A stretch of DNA of 64,000 nucleotides from Suillus spraguei (GCA_016800925.1 JABCPU010000342.1:1-64000), one strand, 5' to 3'; positions 47,214-58,839 are shown, counted from the stretch's first letter. Numbers and translations are program-made. Notes: a model not told the origin generated them from the sequence alone.

Positions 47214-47216
47214 ATT

Positions 47217-47962
47217 TTTCTTCCATGGAATGGGACACTCGGTGTGATATATAAAATACATTTTTTGTTTGTTGTCATTGTAGCATGTCTCAAAATGTTA
47301 AATACAACCACTATGCAATGACAAGCTGGCTTGATTATGTTCTGTCCATGATTCGCAATGTGAAGCATGAAATCCAACGCATATCACATGTTTTGTGCTG
47401 AAGGCTGTACAAACACTCGCAAAAGGTGCCATTATAAATCCTACACTTGCCTCGTACCTATCATATGCTTTTCGTATATAGATCCTATACCTGGTTTCAT
47501 GTGCTGTGCATTTGTTGGCAGTGTTGCCATGCCAATACTTCAATCCCAGCGTGGAAACAAGCTAGCTTGTATGCTCATTCAGTGCATTTCCAGGCTCTGG
47601 TCAATGTTCTGAACTAGACCTTTTATGGTGATTTGGTCTTGGACAACCATCAAATAGCTATATAATTTACGGGAAATATGCCATTTATACGCAGGTTCTG
47701 GCTTTATTTTACATATTTGAACTATTTTTCGTCAATTATACAACATGTGAATTTGATGATTGGCCATGTACTCAAGTGGATCTATATATCAAGTTGCTGA
47801 CAAAGCACAATGAATCATAGAACAAGCACAAAAAAGCTATCTCTGCTCTCAGTTTGAGACATATTCTAATTATAATTATAAAACCTAGGTCCTCCGGGGA
47901 TATACTTAAGTCAACTTCCCTAGGCCCCGCTTTGGCGATCAAAGACAATTTGAAGGGTGAGA
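47217..47962. other. Intergenic, nothing recognised
   Basis: No supported gene, RNA or repeat. Confidence 0.5.
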
Positions 47963-48062
47963 TGTTGGAATATTTAGTGACAAGCTCGACTTGGAAGGAG
48001 CCAAAACAGTGGCTTAAACCTTAAATCGTCGGTGGATAAATACAGTAGCTAGTTTTTGTGTA
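47963..48062 (+). repeat. copia 5' LTR (shared part)
   Basis: TGTTGGAATATTTAGTGACA to about GTAGCTAGTTTTTGTG, matching 58840-58942. The true 3' border of the LTR cannot be fixed because the second copy is truncated; gag starts 350 bp downstream of the LTR start. Confidence 0.7.
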
Positions 48063-48308
48063 CGCTACGCATTTGTTAGCAGGTTCCCTGTACAATCAAG
48101 TTAGATCGTACTTTGACAACATGTCTGAGACTTGCAGATAACTCAATACAAACGCGTCTCACAACCCAGCAGAGCTCCCTGTGGCCATATCTAGGAGCTA
48201 TTAGTGATAAATATCACTGGCAGAAGGCAGAAGTCTCAGGCTCGACAGATCCAGACTTAATTCTCACATCACACACTTCTTTCACTTCTATTACCTCACC
48301 TTCCCACT

Positions 48309-48771
48309 ATGAGCGATGAATCAGATCGCATCTCTCGCTTCCCACTGCTTGGCAGCACTAATTATGGCAAGTGGTCTATCTGAATGGAGGCAGAGCTAAT
48401 CCGGAAGGGTCTATGGGATATGGTGTTTGCCGAGGTGGATGTGGATGGAAAGACGGATGATGATGTGAAGATAGAGTTGCAGAAGTTGCTGGTTAAGAGG
48501 TCAGTGAAGAAAATGGCAGAGGCAAGTGCCGAAATCATCCTTCGCGTCGAGCATGATCAGCTCGCCCATATGCATGATTGCAATCCCAAGGTCATCTGGG
48601 AGACGCTTGCCCAAGTCCATCGTGCACGTGGCCTAGGTACCAGGATGGCATTGCGACGGAGGTCATTGACGGTGACAAAAGGTACGGCAGAGGCTATGTC
48701 TGCCTGGATTAGTCATGTCAAGTGTATGGCTTTGGATTTTGAGGATATAGGGGTTACCATGGATGATGAAG
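48309..48771 (+). pseudogene. copia gag, 5' part
   Basis: ATG at 48309. The product fits the gag polyprotein of copia elements: FPLLGSTNYGKWSI, then a TGA at 48381-48383 where Arg is usual, MEAELIRKGLWDMVFAE, NPKVIWETLAQVHRARG, RMALRRRSLTVTKG, MSAWISHVKCMALDF and MDDE. The last codons GATGAAG (48765-48771) are the target duplication of the Plavaka insertion; the frame continues at 57904. Confidence 0.85.
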
Positions 48772-49140
48772 CCCAGTGAAAACTGGACCTTACTGCAAAG
48801 GCTCTCTGATGTTGTGATATGCATTACCTTGTTTGTACTGTGTCAGGATGTGCCTGTTTCTTATCTACTCGTGTTTACCTTCGCATTGCACCACACTTTG
48901 TATTGTAAACTGCAAAATACACATTGCAAACTGTAAATGTATTGCAAATTGTAAAGTATGTATTACAAACTACACACTAGGTGCGCAACACATGGCACTC
49001 ACTGTATCGCAAACTACAGCGCCATACATTACGTAAACAGAGAACTTCGCTTTGTCTCGACTCTCCTATAGCTTGTCCTCCCAAAACTTTACACAGCCGG
49101 TGATATTGGTGAGTTTCTTTTAACCAATTCAAATGCTAAA

Positions 49141-52100
49141 ATGATGGTCATCAGTAGGGATGTTCCGAGCTCGAGCTCGCAGCTTGACAATACTTGCCAA
49201 TGCACATGTGTGTGCAAGAAGAATTTCGGGAGACCTCACATTATTTCTCTCGCAACCTGGTACCAACATCTGCAGCAGGCAGAAACAGATGAAGAGAAGG
49301 AACAGATTCGGGCTGGGAAAATCCTACATGACTGTAAGTACTAGCTGAAGATAACTTCTTACTAAATAATCGAAAGTATCTGCAGCTTCAGGCAGTGCTA
49401 TATCTCGTGCGTCAGAACCTCCAAGTACTTGACGTGCGGCTGTACTGCGCAGCCTCGCGCAACGTGTGTGGGAAGACCAGATATCTATTCAGAGAGCTGG
49501 ACGTCACAAATGTGCGCGCATGTCAAAGACTGAGCCACCAGACCTCGAGCAACCTTTGAAATTCGAGTCTGATATTGATATGCATGTACGTATATTAATT
49601 TAACACTTCTTTTCAATTGGATTTTGGCTGATATAACAATAGCTTGACAATGACATGGACTTGCCAAATAATGGTGCCCACGAGAATGATTTTTCTGGCC
49701 CCGATAATAATTTTCCTGACAATGACAATGACTTGATATGTACCTCCATGTCCCCCCACTCCAGAACCACGTCTACCAACTCCAGACTCACATCCTCCCA
49801 CGCCAGATGCAGGTGCACCATGCCATCAACCAGACTACAAGATCCAATTCGAGTGAAGGAATTGGCCAATCATTGACCTCAAAGCTCTTGCTTGAAGTGC
49901 TACTATGTGTAAAATGCAGGAAACAATGGCCTTTGTCCTTGCCCTCAAAAATGCATCATTAGAGGATGCAGTTGTGAGGATGAGTGATGAGGCATTAGAA
50001 AGGCTGCAAAATCCCCCATGCATTCCCTTGGAAATCAACAATCCAGGGATACATCACAGTATTTCAATGTACTTGGCCCTTGAGCATGTATCTCAGGAGG
50101 CGTATAACCACATGTGCAGGTCGACGATGCGAAACTTTGTGGGTGCTCCATCTGTCGATGATGTACAGAGCTTCCATAATGTGGAGAAGCTTATATCCAT
50201 GTATACTGGTGTAGAGTCTATTGAACACAATATGTGTTCTAAGTCATGCCTTGCATTTACAGGGCCATATTCTGCTCTTGATGACTGCCCTATCTGTGGC
50301 ACATCTCATTGGAACCAGATCCAGTTACAAGCTAGCAATGGTTGCACAAGGGTCGCAGCCCAAAAGTTTACAACCATTCCGTTGGGCCTGCAGCTGCAGG
50401 CGTTGTATTGCCACCCAGATAGTGCACGCAATATGCGCTACCTGCATGAACGGACCCAGGAAATTTTAGCACAACTCAGGGCCACACAAACCATTCCCAT
50501 AATCAACGATATCGCTATGGGATGGGACTACCTTGGTGCAGTACTGGATGGAGATATAAAAGAGAATGATATCGTCCTTATGGTCTCTCTCAACGGGGCA
50601 CAACTGTATGAAAAGAAGCAATCAGATTGTTGGATGTATATCTGGATCATCATCAATCTTTCCCCTGACAAACACTATCGTAAGATTCATGTACGACCTG
50701 GTGGATTCATACCTGGGCCAAACAAACCCAAAAATGTTGATTCATTCCTGTTTGTTGGCATGCATCACCTCGCTGCCATTCAAAACGAAGGACTAACAGT
50801 GTGGGATGCCTCGCGTGACACCACATTTATATCTGATATTCACCTCTTGTTCACCACTGCAGATGGCCCTGGCCTTGTATACTGGGATGGCATGGTTGGT
50901 CACAGCGGTAAAAATGGTTGTCGAATGTATTGCGGGATCCTCGGGAGACGAAAGACTCGTGGTACTCGATACTATCCAGCCCTTCTCAAACCTCTCGATT
51001 GATGCATTCATGGAAGTGACCACCCTAGTATCGACGTCGTGCAAATACCATTGGGCGGGTCTGATGACTATGCAGAAAATCTACACTGGCTTGTGACTGC
51101 CCCAAATCAGCGGCAATTAGACATTCGAAAAACAGAGACTGGTCTCACCAAACCCCCACTCATTCTTGGACTCAGTCCGTCTCGCTGTCTCGGAGTTCCG
51201 TTTTGTATGATGACCGACATCATGCACCTTGCGGGAAACCTTAGTGATCTCCTTCTTGCACTATGGCATGGAACCATAGATTGTGGGACAAGTGACAATG
51301 AGAACACTTGGGAATGGGCAGTGTTTCAAGATGATCATACCTGGACTGTCCATGGAAATGCTGTTGATGCAGCAGGTCCATATCTTCCTGGTTCTTTTGA
51401 CCGCAAACCTCACAATATTGCTGAGAAACTTAACACAGGCTACAAGACATGGGAATTCCAATTATATACTTTCGGTCTTGGACCTGCTCTGCTCTATAAT
51501 GTCCTCCCCAAAAAATATTGGATTCACCATTGCCAACTTGTCCGTTGACACGCACCAAACTGGTCTGGTGCATGGCTGACTAAGCACTACTGCAGCTGAA
51601 AATAGTACCAGGACTATAACAGCTTAGTGTTCCTCTATTCAGAAATTAATCCATGATGCAGAATCGAAAGTTTCTTTTTGCTCGTAAAAAGTTTGCTTAT
51701 TATTTCTAATTCATTTTTCATGGGTGTGTTTATGTATGTTTGGCTACAGAAACTACAACTACTTCATAAGATTCCCACAGATGTCAGGTGACCCCAGCAA
51801 AATAATTACATAGAGTTACCCTGCAGAGAAACTCATGAAACACATTATGATTCACTCGCATCATTTCTATGCATCTACAAAAAAAGTGCAGATTTATGCT
51901 TCAAATATTACATAATTGATATTCCTCCTAGGATAGCCACTAATAGTCACCTGATCTCAAATTTATGCATAGCCATTGATATCCCACATGACTTCTTCTC
52001 ACACCCTTGAGCATATTACAAATCAACTATGACAATATTCAATAAATAGGGTAGGTCAGCACCCCTACAAAATGTGGGAAAACAGTAGCATAGCCATTCA

Positions 52101-54173
52101 TTTTGTCTATATAAGACCCACCTTTTTGTCAATAAAAGAGAGATTTTCTCCCCCTCAGAAATATAACTGAGAGTGAAGTGTGAGCAGCACTATCAGCACA
52201 CTGTCAAGAACATTGTCAACAACAGTAAGATTGGAAGTCTACACTGTGAGATAGCACTACCTTGAGCTCACTGTGCTCAACAACTAGCAAGACCCTGAGC
52301 TCACTGTGTCTGACAACCAGCAAGACAACAAATTTTTTTTTGACAAATTCATTCTAGTTTCTTTCATCATCTTCCTCTCTGTTTTTCTTTCTCTGTTGTC
52401 TGTTTCCTTGCTTCTGTTTCTTTTGAATCTTTCTCTTTTCTTCTTTTTCTTTGATCACTGGTCTCTCTCTCTTTTTCAAAGTTTGTTGGTGCTAAGTGTC
52501 CTTGTGTTTCTAATATTTGTGTTGTCTCTTTAGTCCATCTAAGGCCAGAGTAGCTTAGTGGGAGAGACTTTAGAGGTTGACAGTGACACTTGATCTCGCA
52601 CATCTGAGTAGCGATACTGAGTTAAGGTCTTCACTGACTGATAGACTCTAGTTATTGAAAGGGACTTGGTATTGAAATCCAAGGACGTCCATTCCTGTTA
52701 TCTGCTTAATACTCATGGTGAGTTCCTTGGCAGCAGGATCAATAGTAAGCTAGAAGATCTCTGAAGTAGTGACTAGTCTTGACCGGGGATTCTACCTGCT
52801 TGTCTGAGAAGGTGATTGTTGTAACTTCCCACAAATTGCAGTAGCACAACTGTTGCAAAACACCTGCATTCCATTGGAGAAAGTAATTCGGCCAGTTACT
52901 TTTGTTTCTTAGTTTGTTTGACTTCTGTGTTTTTCTTTGAAGTTTAGTTGTTTCGAGAATCTTTGTCATTGTCCAAGAGTTTGCTGATCTCACAGAAGTG
53001 ACTCATTTGCTGACCGTAGCCTGGGGAACATAAACAGCCACCCACGTACAACCACGTTATCAGTCATTGGTATTTGTCTGAATCACTGACCGTGGAGATA
53101 TTTGGTTTTATAGGTCTTTATCTATAGATCATCTATCTAAGAAGACACCGTGCCTTCCAACTCATGTGCCAGTACCAAATCAGCTCCGAAGATTTGCAAC
53201 ATGCCCACACACTTTTCTGTACATGGGAACGTGACTTTGAACTGTACTACTATCAGCAAAAGGAAGATCGGATTCACTTTGTGCGACCCTGTGTTCACCA
53301 GATGAGCCATATTGTATCAGAGACATTGCGAAAAGGGCCACCCATTTGTTACGCTCAGTGGATGATGGAGAGAACCATTGGAAATCTGGGCCAAGAAATT
53401 TGTCAACCATCTAATCCATATGCAAATCTTTCGCAAGAAGGTGTACGTCGTTGTAAGGTCAATACACTGCTCTCTGTCATTCCTGAACTCGATGAGCCTC
53501 CCAATGGCCTACCTGATGGTGCAGTGGACCTTGGTGGTGGCTATGCATTATTGCACAAACGTGATAAGACTTCAAAACATCCAGTTGGAGAGTACGCACA
53601 TGCAATCACCACTTTCCTTGGAGATCGGCCTCTCCCTCATATCAAACGATGGGCATGATTACTTTTACCCAATGGCCAAATAGCGCGTTCTGCTTGGAGG
53701 GAGACATTGAAACCAATTGAGCAGACTCGAATGTCTCGCAACGTGAAGGTACACATTTACATTAGTTTATTGACATCATCTAATCCCAACCATAGCTCAA
53801 ATTTAATGGCCATATGTGGTTTGCTGAAGTCCTGTACTTCACATGTTTAGCCATAGTAGAGGATGATGATGAAAATGCTTGGCGTTTCATTGATATCGCG
53901 ATGGTTCAACTATATTCACCTCCTGATGCCACACTCCTCCGACTGTCCTCGCAGACTGTTGCCTCCTGCATGTGTCTTGATGAGACTGTAGCTGTTACTA
54001 TCCACAATATCTTGAGTGTTGTTGCTATGATCCCACACAAACCAACACTCCCATCAGGTGTTACAGAGGATCGATTTTTCATGGTAGAGAAGCCTGGGTT
54101 AGACATATCAAACCTTGGAATACATGCTGAGGAAGATGATGATGATCTAGAGGCTGATGCAGAAGTAGAATAG
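49141..54173 (+). pseudogene. Plavaka-type transposase, interrupted and mutated
   Basis: N-terminal Cys motif exon (CQCTCVCKKNFGRPHIISLA, 49141-49336), intron, linker exon with a TGA at 49430, then a long frame from about 49740 with TGAs at 49854 and 49893. Core stretches: LEHVSQEAYNHMCRSTMRN, CSKSCLAFTGPYSALDDCP, FTTIPLGLQLQALYCHP, DTTFISD, HHLAAIQNEGLTVWDASRD. The expected catalytic S-L-D-G-A-Q-L-Y reads SLNGAQLY (Asn codon 50592-50594). A frame change near 51000 and a 1.6 kb insertion follow; the C-terminal half resumes at about 53165 (WMMERTIGNLGQEICQPSNP, RLLLPNGQIARSAWRETLKP, VVAMIPHKPTLPSG) and ends in an acidic tail at 54173. An intron lies near 53745-53799. Confidence 0.88.
51545..53160. 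mobile_element. Unclassified ~1.6 kb non-coding insertion in the Plavaka transposase
   Basis: The transposase frame stops being recognisable after HHCQLVR (about 51547) and resumes near CQYQISSEDLQHAH (about 53167). The inserted DNA is AT-rich, has a TATA-like GTCTATATAAGACCC (about 52108), AATAAA words and a 150-bp pyrimidine tract (about 52330-52490). At 52545-52570 it holds GAGTAGCTTAGTGGGAGAG, resembling a tRNA A-box. A CCAACT word occurs at both junctions. This could be a solo LTR/TRIM or a SINE; I cannot decide. Confidence 0.5.
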
Positions 54174-54308
54174 TACATAACATTTGATGTACAATGGCCG
54201 GTGTAATACAATTGTTTGTGCAAAATTTGTGAATCTAAAGATGTGCATCAAAAAACACTGACTCGGAAAAGACATGCATGAAAAAAATGATATGGTCAAT
54301 ACTCTTCT

Positions 54309-55018
54309 TCAAAGATAGTATTCTTCTTCAAACTTCCGGCGCTTCTCCCTTGCGGCCTCATGTTTTGTGACCCTCTGTGGAATCTTAGATGCTTCGAAAG
54401 GTCTCACAATATGTTTCCAAGGACGCTTCTGTGTGCGGAGAATGTCCTGTGTTGCTGGAACTGGATTGCCAACACGACAGCTCAAGTGCACACAGGGGGT
54501 GGCAAGGCACTTATGGTATAGCCTTGAAAATGTGTCAATAAATGAGATCCTCATACAATGGAGAACATACCCAGTAAGGACTTCATCTAATTCCTCACCC
54601 TCCTCCATCTCGATTTGCTTGTCACTACTGTCTTCCGACTCATCCTTCTCGATTACTGTGTCCTCCTCCTCAAACTTGATTCCATCATGGTTTTTGACCA
54701 CTTCCTCCTCTGTTTTGATGATGCTATAATATGGAGTAAGTCAATATACGTGTTTTATGTCAATAGAAATACCTTGGTGGGTGTGAGTCTGGCTCACGAG
54801 TGGGCTCTGGTGCCTCTCGCACATGGAAAACGATGTTCTGAAGATCCTAGCAGCTATATGTCAGATATATACACTGAAAATGTGACTCACCTTGGTTCCA
54901 GGGTGTCCACCGGAAGTTCAAAGCAGTAATAGTTCCATGTTGGAAGTACGCTATCAATTTCGAGGAAAACTGTGTCCCCACAGATGATGGTGTTGGTCTT
55001 ATTATTAATAGAGGTCAT
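54309..55018 (-). CDS. Small acidic Plavaka-linked protein
   Basis: ATG at 55016-55018. Exons about 55018-54891, 54846-54773 and 54723-54309, with introns GTGAGTCAC...GCTAG and GTATTTC...TTATAG. Product: TIICGDTVFLEIDSVLPTWN, NIVFHVREAPEPTREP, a strongly acidic middle (DESEDSSDKQIEMEEGEELD), then HIVRPFEASKIPQRVTKHEA and a basic end. The phase between exons 1 and 2 does not close in my reading, which may mean a one-base frameshift. It is transcribed toward the transposase gene. Function unknown. Confidence 0.5.
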
Positions 55019-56111
55019 AACAAAAGCTTTAGAATAGACTATTAATGAAGGAACATGTGCCAAGTTCGTGGGACTTGAGATTATTTCATGATGGCTTGGA
55101 ATTTACCGGCGGAGTTCTGACTTGATAATGCAGGTGGCCTCGCTGTACCATACACACAAGTCTTTCTCTACCCGCACTGACCTGCCCAATATGTTGGAGG
55201 GTGCCAGTCTTTATTCCAACAGTCAATTCATTCCCACCAGGAATAAATTATTATTCTCGCAGAATCCACATCAGTGGGGAGATTCCAGTCCTTTGGTGCC
55301 TTCAGGATTCGTTTATGGATCCTGCCCCACAACAACAGCTAACCCAAACGAATTTTAATATGTACCAAGTGAGTTATTCCTGATTGCACTGCAACAATTG
55401 AAGGACCTTTTAGGGCGCATATACCCATGAAAACCAGCAGATTCTAGCATTACAAGGGCACTGCAAAGCTCTTGAGCAACAAATTCTTAAACTTACCACA
55501 GAGTGTGAAACAGTTAAGTAAGTCTCTTGTGCCGAGTCATTCTCTTACTTATACTAATGTATGGAAGATCAATGTTTCAACAACTTGCAAGTGCCGTCCA
55601 CCTGCCTCAAACAGATCCACTTAAACTTGAAGACAATTCATTGGCTCCTTTCCTGACCACAACTGACACCAAAATCTCTCGTCCGGATCGCAAAACGCAC
55701 CCTCATATCAGATTTTGGAACCAGGATGACTTCTTCGAGTGGTTGGACAAGGCTCCTGAGGCCGATCTCACTGGTCGGGGGAAAGTGGCCTATCTTGAGG
55801 ACGAAGGGGGCAATACTCTTCCAGAATCGACAGTGAAAGGAGCACGAAAAGTTGTCCACAGTGGATATTGTGAGCTGACAAATTGTGGACTTGCTCCAAA
55901 GTCATGGGGGAAACTGTGCACAACTGGAAGACAGCTTTTTCACACCATCGTCGAAAACGCTTACCCATTTTTCAAGTTTGCTAATGACGGCTGGAAATTA
56001 GATCATCTTGCTGGCACATCATATCCTGCATGGCGCTGAACTTACCTTGACGACAAGGGTAACTGGAAGTCAAAGAAGGAAGGCGACGAAAGCAATGAGG
56101 AGAATAGTATA

Positions 56112-56387
56112 CCCTACTTTAATCTTACTGGGTTTTACCTGGAACATCCTTTGCTTAGGTCTCCAACCTAAGTCATCTTGAATCATCTCTAAGTCTAAGC
56201 ACTCCTTAGCCTTGGTCTCTATTCTCGTAAGAACCTCTTAGACTTGTCTTTGAGGCTGAACCCTTGATAGTACTCGGAACGCGTTCCTTGTACCTTCACC
56301 TTGTCCTCTTCTGGACATTGTAGAACTTCCCAGCAGACTGTCTGTGTCTTTTCACTGTCGCTGGTGATGCCACCCCAGTTCATAACA
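56112..56387 (+). repeat. gypsy LTR fragment
   Basis: Matches the 3' half of the LTR at 6600-7075, from CTTTAATCTTACTGGGTTTT to the LTR end CAGTTCATAACA. The 5' part is missing. Confidence 0.85.
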
Positions 56388-56796
56388 CTACTAGTGTCCC
56401 AGGCTTCTCCAGAGCTGGCACCACCTCCAATGTCTCCCATGAAGCCTCATGCTGTCAACAACAAGGAGAATGTCCCATAGAGACCAATCTCATTACCCCA
56501 AGACCCGTGAAAATGGCTATCAATCCTCTGTAAGTTGCGCTAGTAGTTTTCATGTCAATACTGAGTTAATTGCATCTCTTAGTTCAACTCTTGCATTAGC
56601 TGCTGCAAGAGTAAGCTTACCCCCTCCTCTTGAGCCAGATCCGCAGGACCCTGTGGCAAACACTTCAAGTGTTGAGACAAGCAGTGCCGATCACACTCTC
56701 AAAGCCATGGCCAGCAAGGCCAAATCCGGAGGGAAAGCAGTCAAGATGCGTCCAAGTGCTACCAAGAATGGGCGGTAAGTTGTTCATTGTTTATTG

Positions 56797-57069
56797 CATC
56801 AGGAAATTCACACATTCCTTGACGTGCTTAATCAGCTTAACTCACTTATCTCAAAACTTGTTTGCTCTCTCTCACATCATTCACCTGGCATATCTTATAT
56901 TTTTTGAGTGCGAAATACAATAAAACATGTATATTAATATATCTCAACTTTTTTTTTCTGAATTCATTCACGTTGAAATTTTGGACAAGTAGATTCAATT
57001 TCACCAAGGCAGTTAAGTGTAAATAAGTCCGCATAAGGGCATGTTAAGGAATGTGCGAATTTCCTGATG
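56797..57069 (+). repeat. 273-bp MITE, copy 1
   Basis: CATCAGGAAATTCACACATT at the left and TGCGAATTTCCTGATG at the right. Terminal inverted repeats of about 30 bp, AT-rich non-coding middle. Flanked by TG on both sides, a 2-bp target duplication. Sits in the companion gene, probably in an intron (preceded by GTAAGT). Confidence 0.9.
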
Positions 57070-57269
57070 TGGACACGCTACCACTCACTGTTTCTAATAG
57101 CAACTTGTGCGCACTTCGTTGGCTCAAGAACACAAAGACGAGTGGCACAACGGAAGAGTTTTGTCTCTACTACGGAAATCTGGCATTAGCTCAGCACGAG
57201 GTAAGATGCCAGCCCCCATGCATTGACTTATTGATGGACTTATTCACACCAGAAATATGAAACCGAGGC

Positions 57270-57900
57270 TACCCTATTAGTGCATGACTTTTTCATTTGT
57301 TGACGCTGTTCTAACCATTTGCTCACAACAGGTCGCCAACGATTCTTGGACCTCGGGCAAGTCAGTTTGCGATGGCCAGCTCTACTAGACTTTTTTCATC
57401 CCAATCTCCCGCGCCTTCGTCTTCCTGCCTATTCTCTTCATTCAAGTCTCTCGCATCCGCATCACGATGTTTTCATCCCAATCTCCCACGCCTTTGTCTT
57501 CCTGCCTATTCTCTTCATTCGAGTCTCTCACATCCGCATCACGATGATGTTTCCCGTTTCCGCACTATTATTACACTGCTTTCGATACCGCCACTATGGA
57601 ATATGGAATACCTGTAATTTGTACTACTATACTGTTTGCAATGATATCATAATTAACATGCTACGAGCATATTCTGTAAGGCTAGGAAAGTGTGCGCTAA
57701 TATGCGCAAATATGTTTCAATTATGTTTGTGTGAAAAAAAAACATACGAGGACATTACACAGACTGCCCCGTCTCTTTACATTTTTCTCATTCTCGTGCA
57801 CTGCATGTTCTGACGCCTTCGTATATATTTTTCTCTTCGATTCAAAAAAATCACACATCACAACATCTACGAGCATCTCCGGTAAGGTCCAGTTTTCACT
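57270..57900 (+). repeat. Plavaka 3' region with 77-bp tandem duplication
   Basis: Contains two copies of a block (TTTTCATCCCAATCTCCC...GCATCACGATG, about 57394-57546), then AT-rich sequence and the terminal inverted repeat. No gene after about 57370. Confidence 0.6.
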
Positions 57901-57903
57901 GGG

Positions 57904-58514
57904 GATGAAGACCGGATTCTCGCACTTACGACTGGGCTCAACAAATCGTATGACTCATTTGTCATCTCACTTGACTCGACGGTCACTGCAGATCTTACAT
58001 TTGACCATGTGGTCAACCGCTTACTCAATGAAGACATTCGGTGAGGCAGCGGCGCTAGTGAGGAGGTGGTGCGGAGTACTGCATTAGTAACATCAGGAAA
58101 TTCACACATTCCTTGACGTGCCCTTATGCGGACTTATTTACACTTAACTGCCTTGGTGAAATTGAATCTACTTGTCCAAAATTTCAATGTGAATGAATTC
58201 AGAAAAAAAAAAGTTGAGATATATTAATATACATGTTTTATTGTATTTCGCACTCAAAAAATATAAGATATGCCAGGTGAATGATGTGAGAGAGAGCAAA
58301 CAAGTTTTGAGATAAGTGAGTTAAGCTGATTAAGCATGTTAAGGAATGTGTGAATTTCCTGATGAAGCTCGTCTCAAGGGCGCGGACAAGTTTGTTTTCG
58401 GTGCGGGAAAGAAGGACACATTCGGGCATTTTGCACGGCAACCCAAATCCGCGGGAAAGACATTGAAACGGCGGCAATGGTTGCTGAGGACAGTTTTGCA
58501 TTCTGACCTCAGGG
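57904..58514 (+). pseudogene. copia gag, 3' part with zinc knuckle, split by a MITE
   Basis: Continues the frame of 48309-48771 from the GATGAAG duplication: ILALTTGLNKSYDSFVISLD, DHVVNRLLNEDIR, a TGA at 58042-58044, then the MITE at 58091-58364. If the MITE and one AA are removed, the frame runs into a CCHC knuckle CFRCGKEGHIRAFC and ends before the MITE at 58515. The knuckle binds RNA in active elements. No pol follows. Confidence 0.85.
58091..58364 (-). repeat. 273-bp MITE, copy 2 (reversed)
   Basis: CATCAGGAAATTCACACATT to GTGTGAATTTCCTGATG, flanked by AA on both sides. Reverse complement of copies 1 and 3 with few differences. Inserted in copia gag. Confidence 0.9.
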
Positions 58515-58787
58515 CATCAGGAAATTCACACATTCCTTAACATGCTTAATCAGCTTAACTCACTTATCTCAAAACTTGTTTGCTCTCTCTCACATCATTC
58601 ACCTGGCATATCTTATATTTTTGAGTGCGAAATACAATAAAACATGTATATTAATATATCTCAACTTTTTTTTTTCTGAATTCATTCACATTGAAATTTT
58701 GGACAAGTAGATTCAATTTCACCAAGGCAGTTAAGTGTAAATAAGTCCGCATAAGGGCACGTCAAGGAATGTGTGAATTTCCTGATG
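58515..58787 (+). repeat. 273-bp MITE, copy 3
   Basis: Same ends as copies 1 and 2, flanked by GG on both sides. It lies 150 bp from copy 2 in the opposite orientation, so the two can form a large hairpin around the gag knuckle exon. Confidence 0.9.
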
Positions 58788-58839
58788 GGGGTGCATAGGT
58801 TTTTTTTGTTTTATTGTTTCGAGTCTTCGCTCGAGGGGG

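Larger units (their letters stand above)
55122..57370 (+). pseudogene. Conserved Plavaka companion gene, interrupted
   Basis: Multi-exon. Pieces in order: a short coiled-coil exon (LQGHCKALEQQILKL, 55440-55516); a central exon (about 55560-56037) with HIRFWNQDDFFEWLDKA, VAYLEDEGGNTLPES, GLAPKSWGKLCTTG and YPAWR followed by a TGA at 56037-56039; a low-complexity piece after the LTR fragment (STLALAAARVSLPPP, KMRPSATKNGR); and, after the MITE, LCALRWLKNTKTSGTTEEF with a last exon ending NDSWTSGKSVCDG near 57365. The V/I-RFW...YP-x-W and LCA-RWLK blocks are shared by a widespread uncharacterised basidiomycete protein family. Function unknown; its position suggests an accessory role in the transposon. 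Confidence 0.6.
48772..57903 (+). mobile_element. Plavaka (CACTA-like) DNA transposon, 9.1 kb
   Basis: Inverted ends CCCAGTGAAAACTGGACC (left) and GGTCCAGTTTTCACTGGG (right), flanked by GATGAAG at 48765-48771 and 57904-57910. Removing the element and one GATGAAG rejoins the copia gag frame exactly. It carries three genes: transposase (+), a small acidic protein (-) and a conserved companion protein (+). Later insertions: 51545-53160, 56112-56387 (gypsy LTR piece) and 56797-57069 (MITE). Confidence 0.85.

Noticed and set aside
52306..52533. 75-codon hydrophobic, membrane-like frame
   Set aside because: It is the translation of a long pyrimidine tract; Phe/Leu/Ser richness follows from the base composition.
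52545..52620. tRNA gene
   Set aside because: An A-box-like word is present but no B-box at normal distance and no cloverleaf that I can draw.
5083..58044. Reassigned genetic code (TGA read as an amino acid) to explain the recurrent TGA stops
   Set aside because: The intact Tc1 transposase and the TET/JBP end use the standard code, other genes end at TGA, and decayed elements also carry frameshifts. CpG decay explains the pattern.
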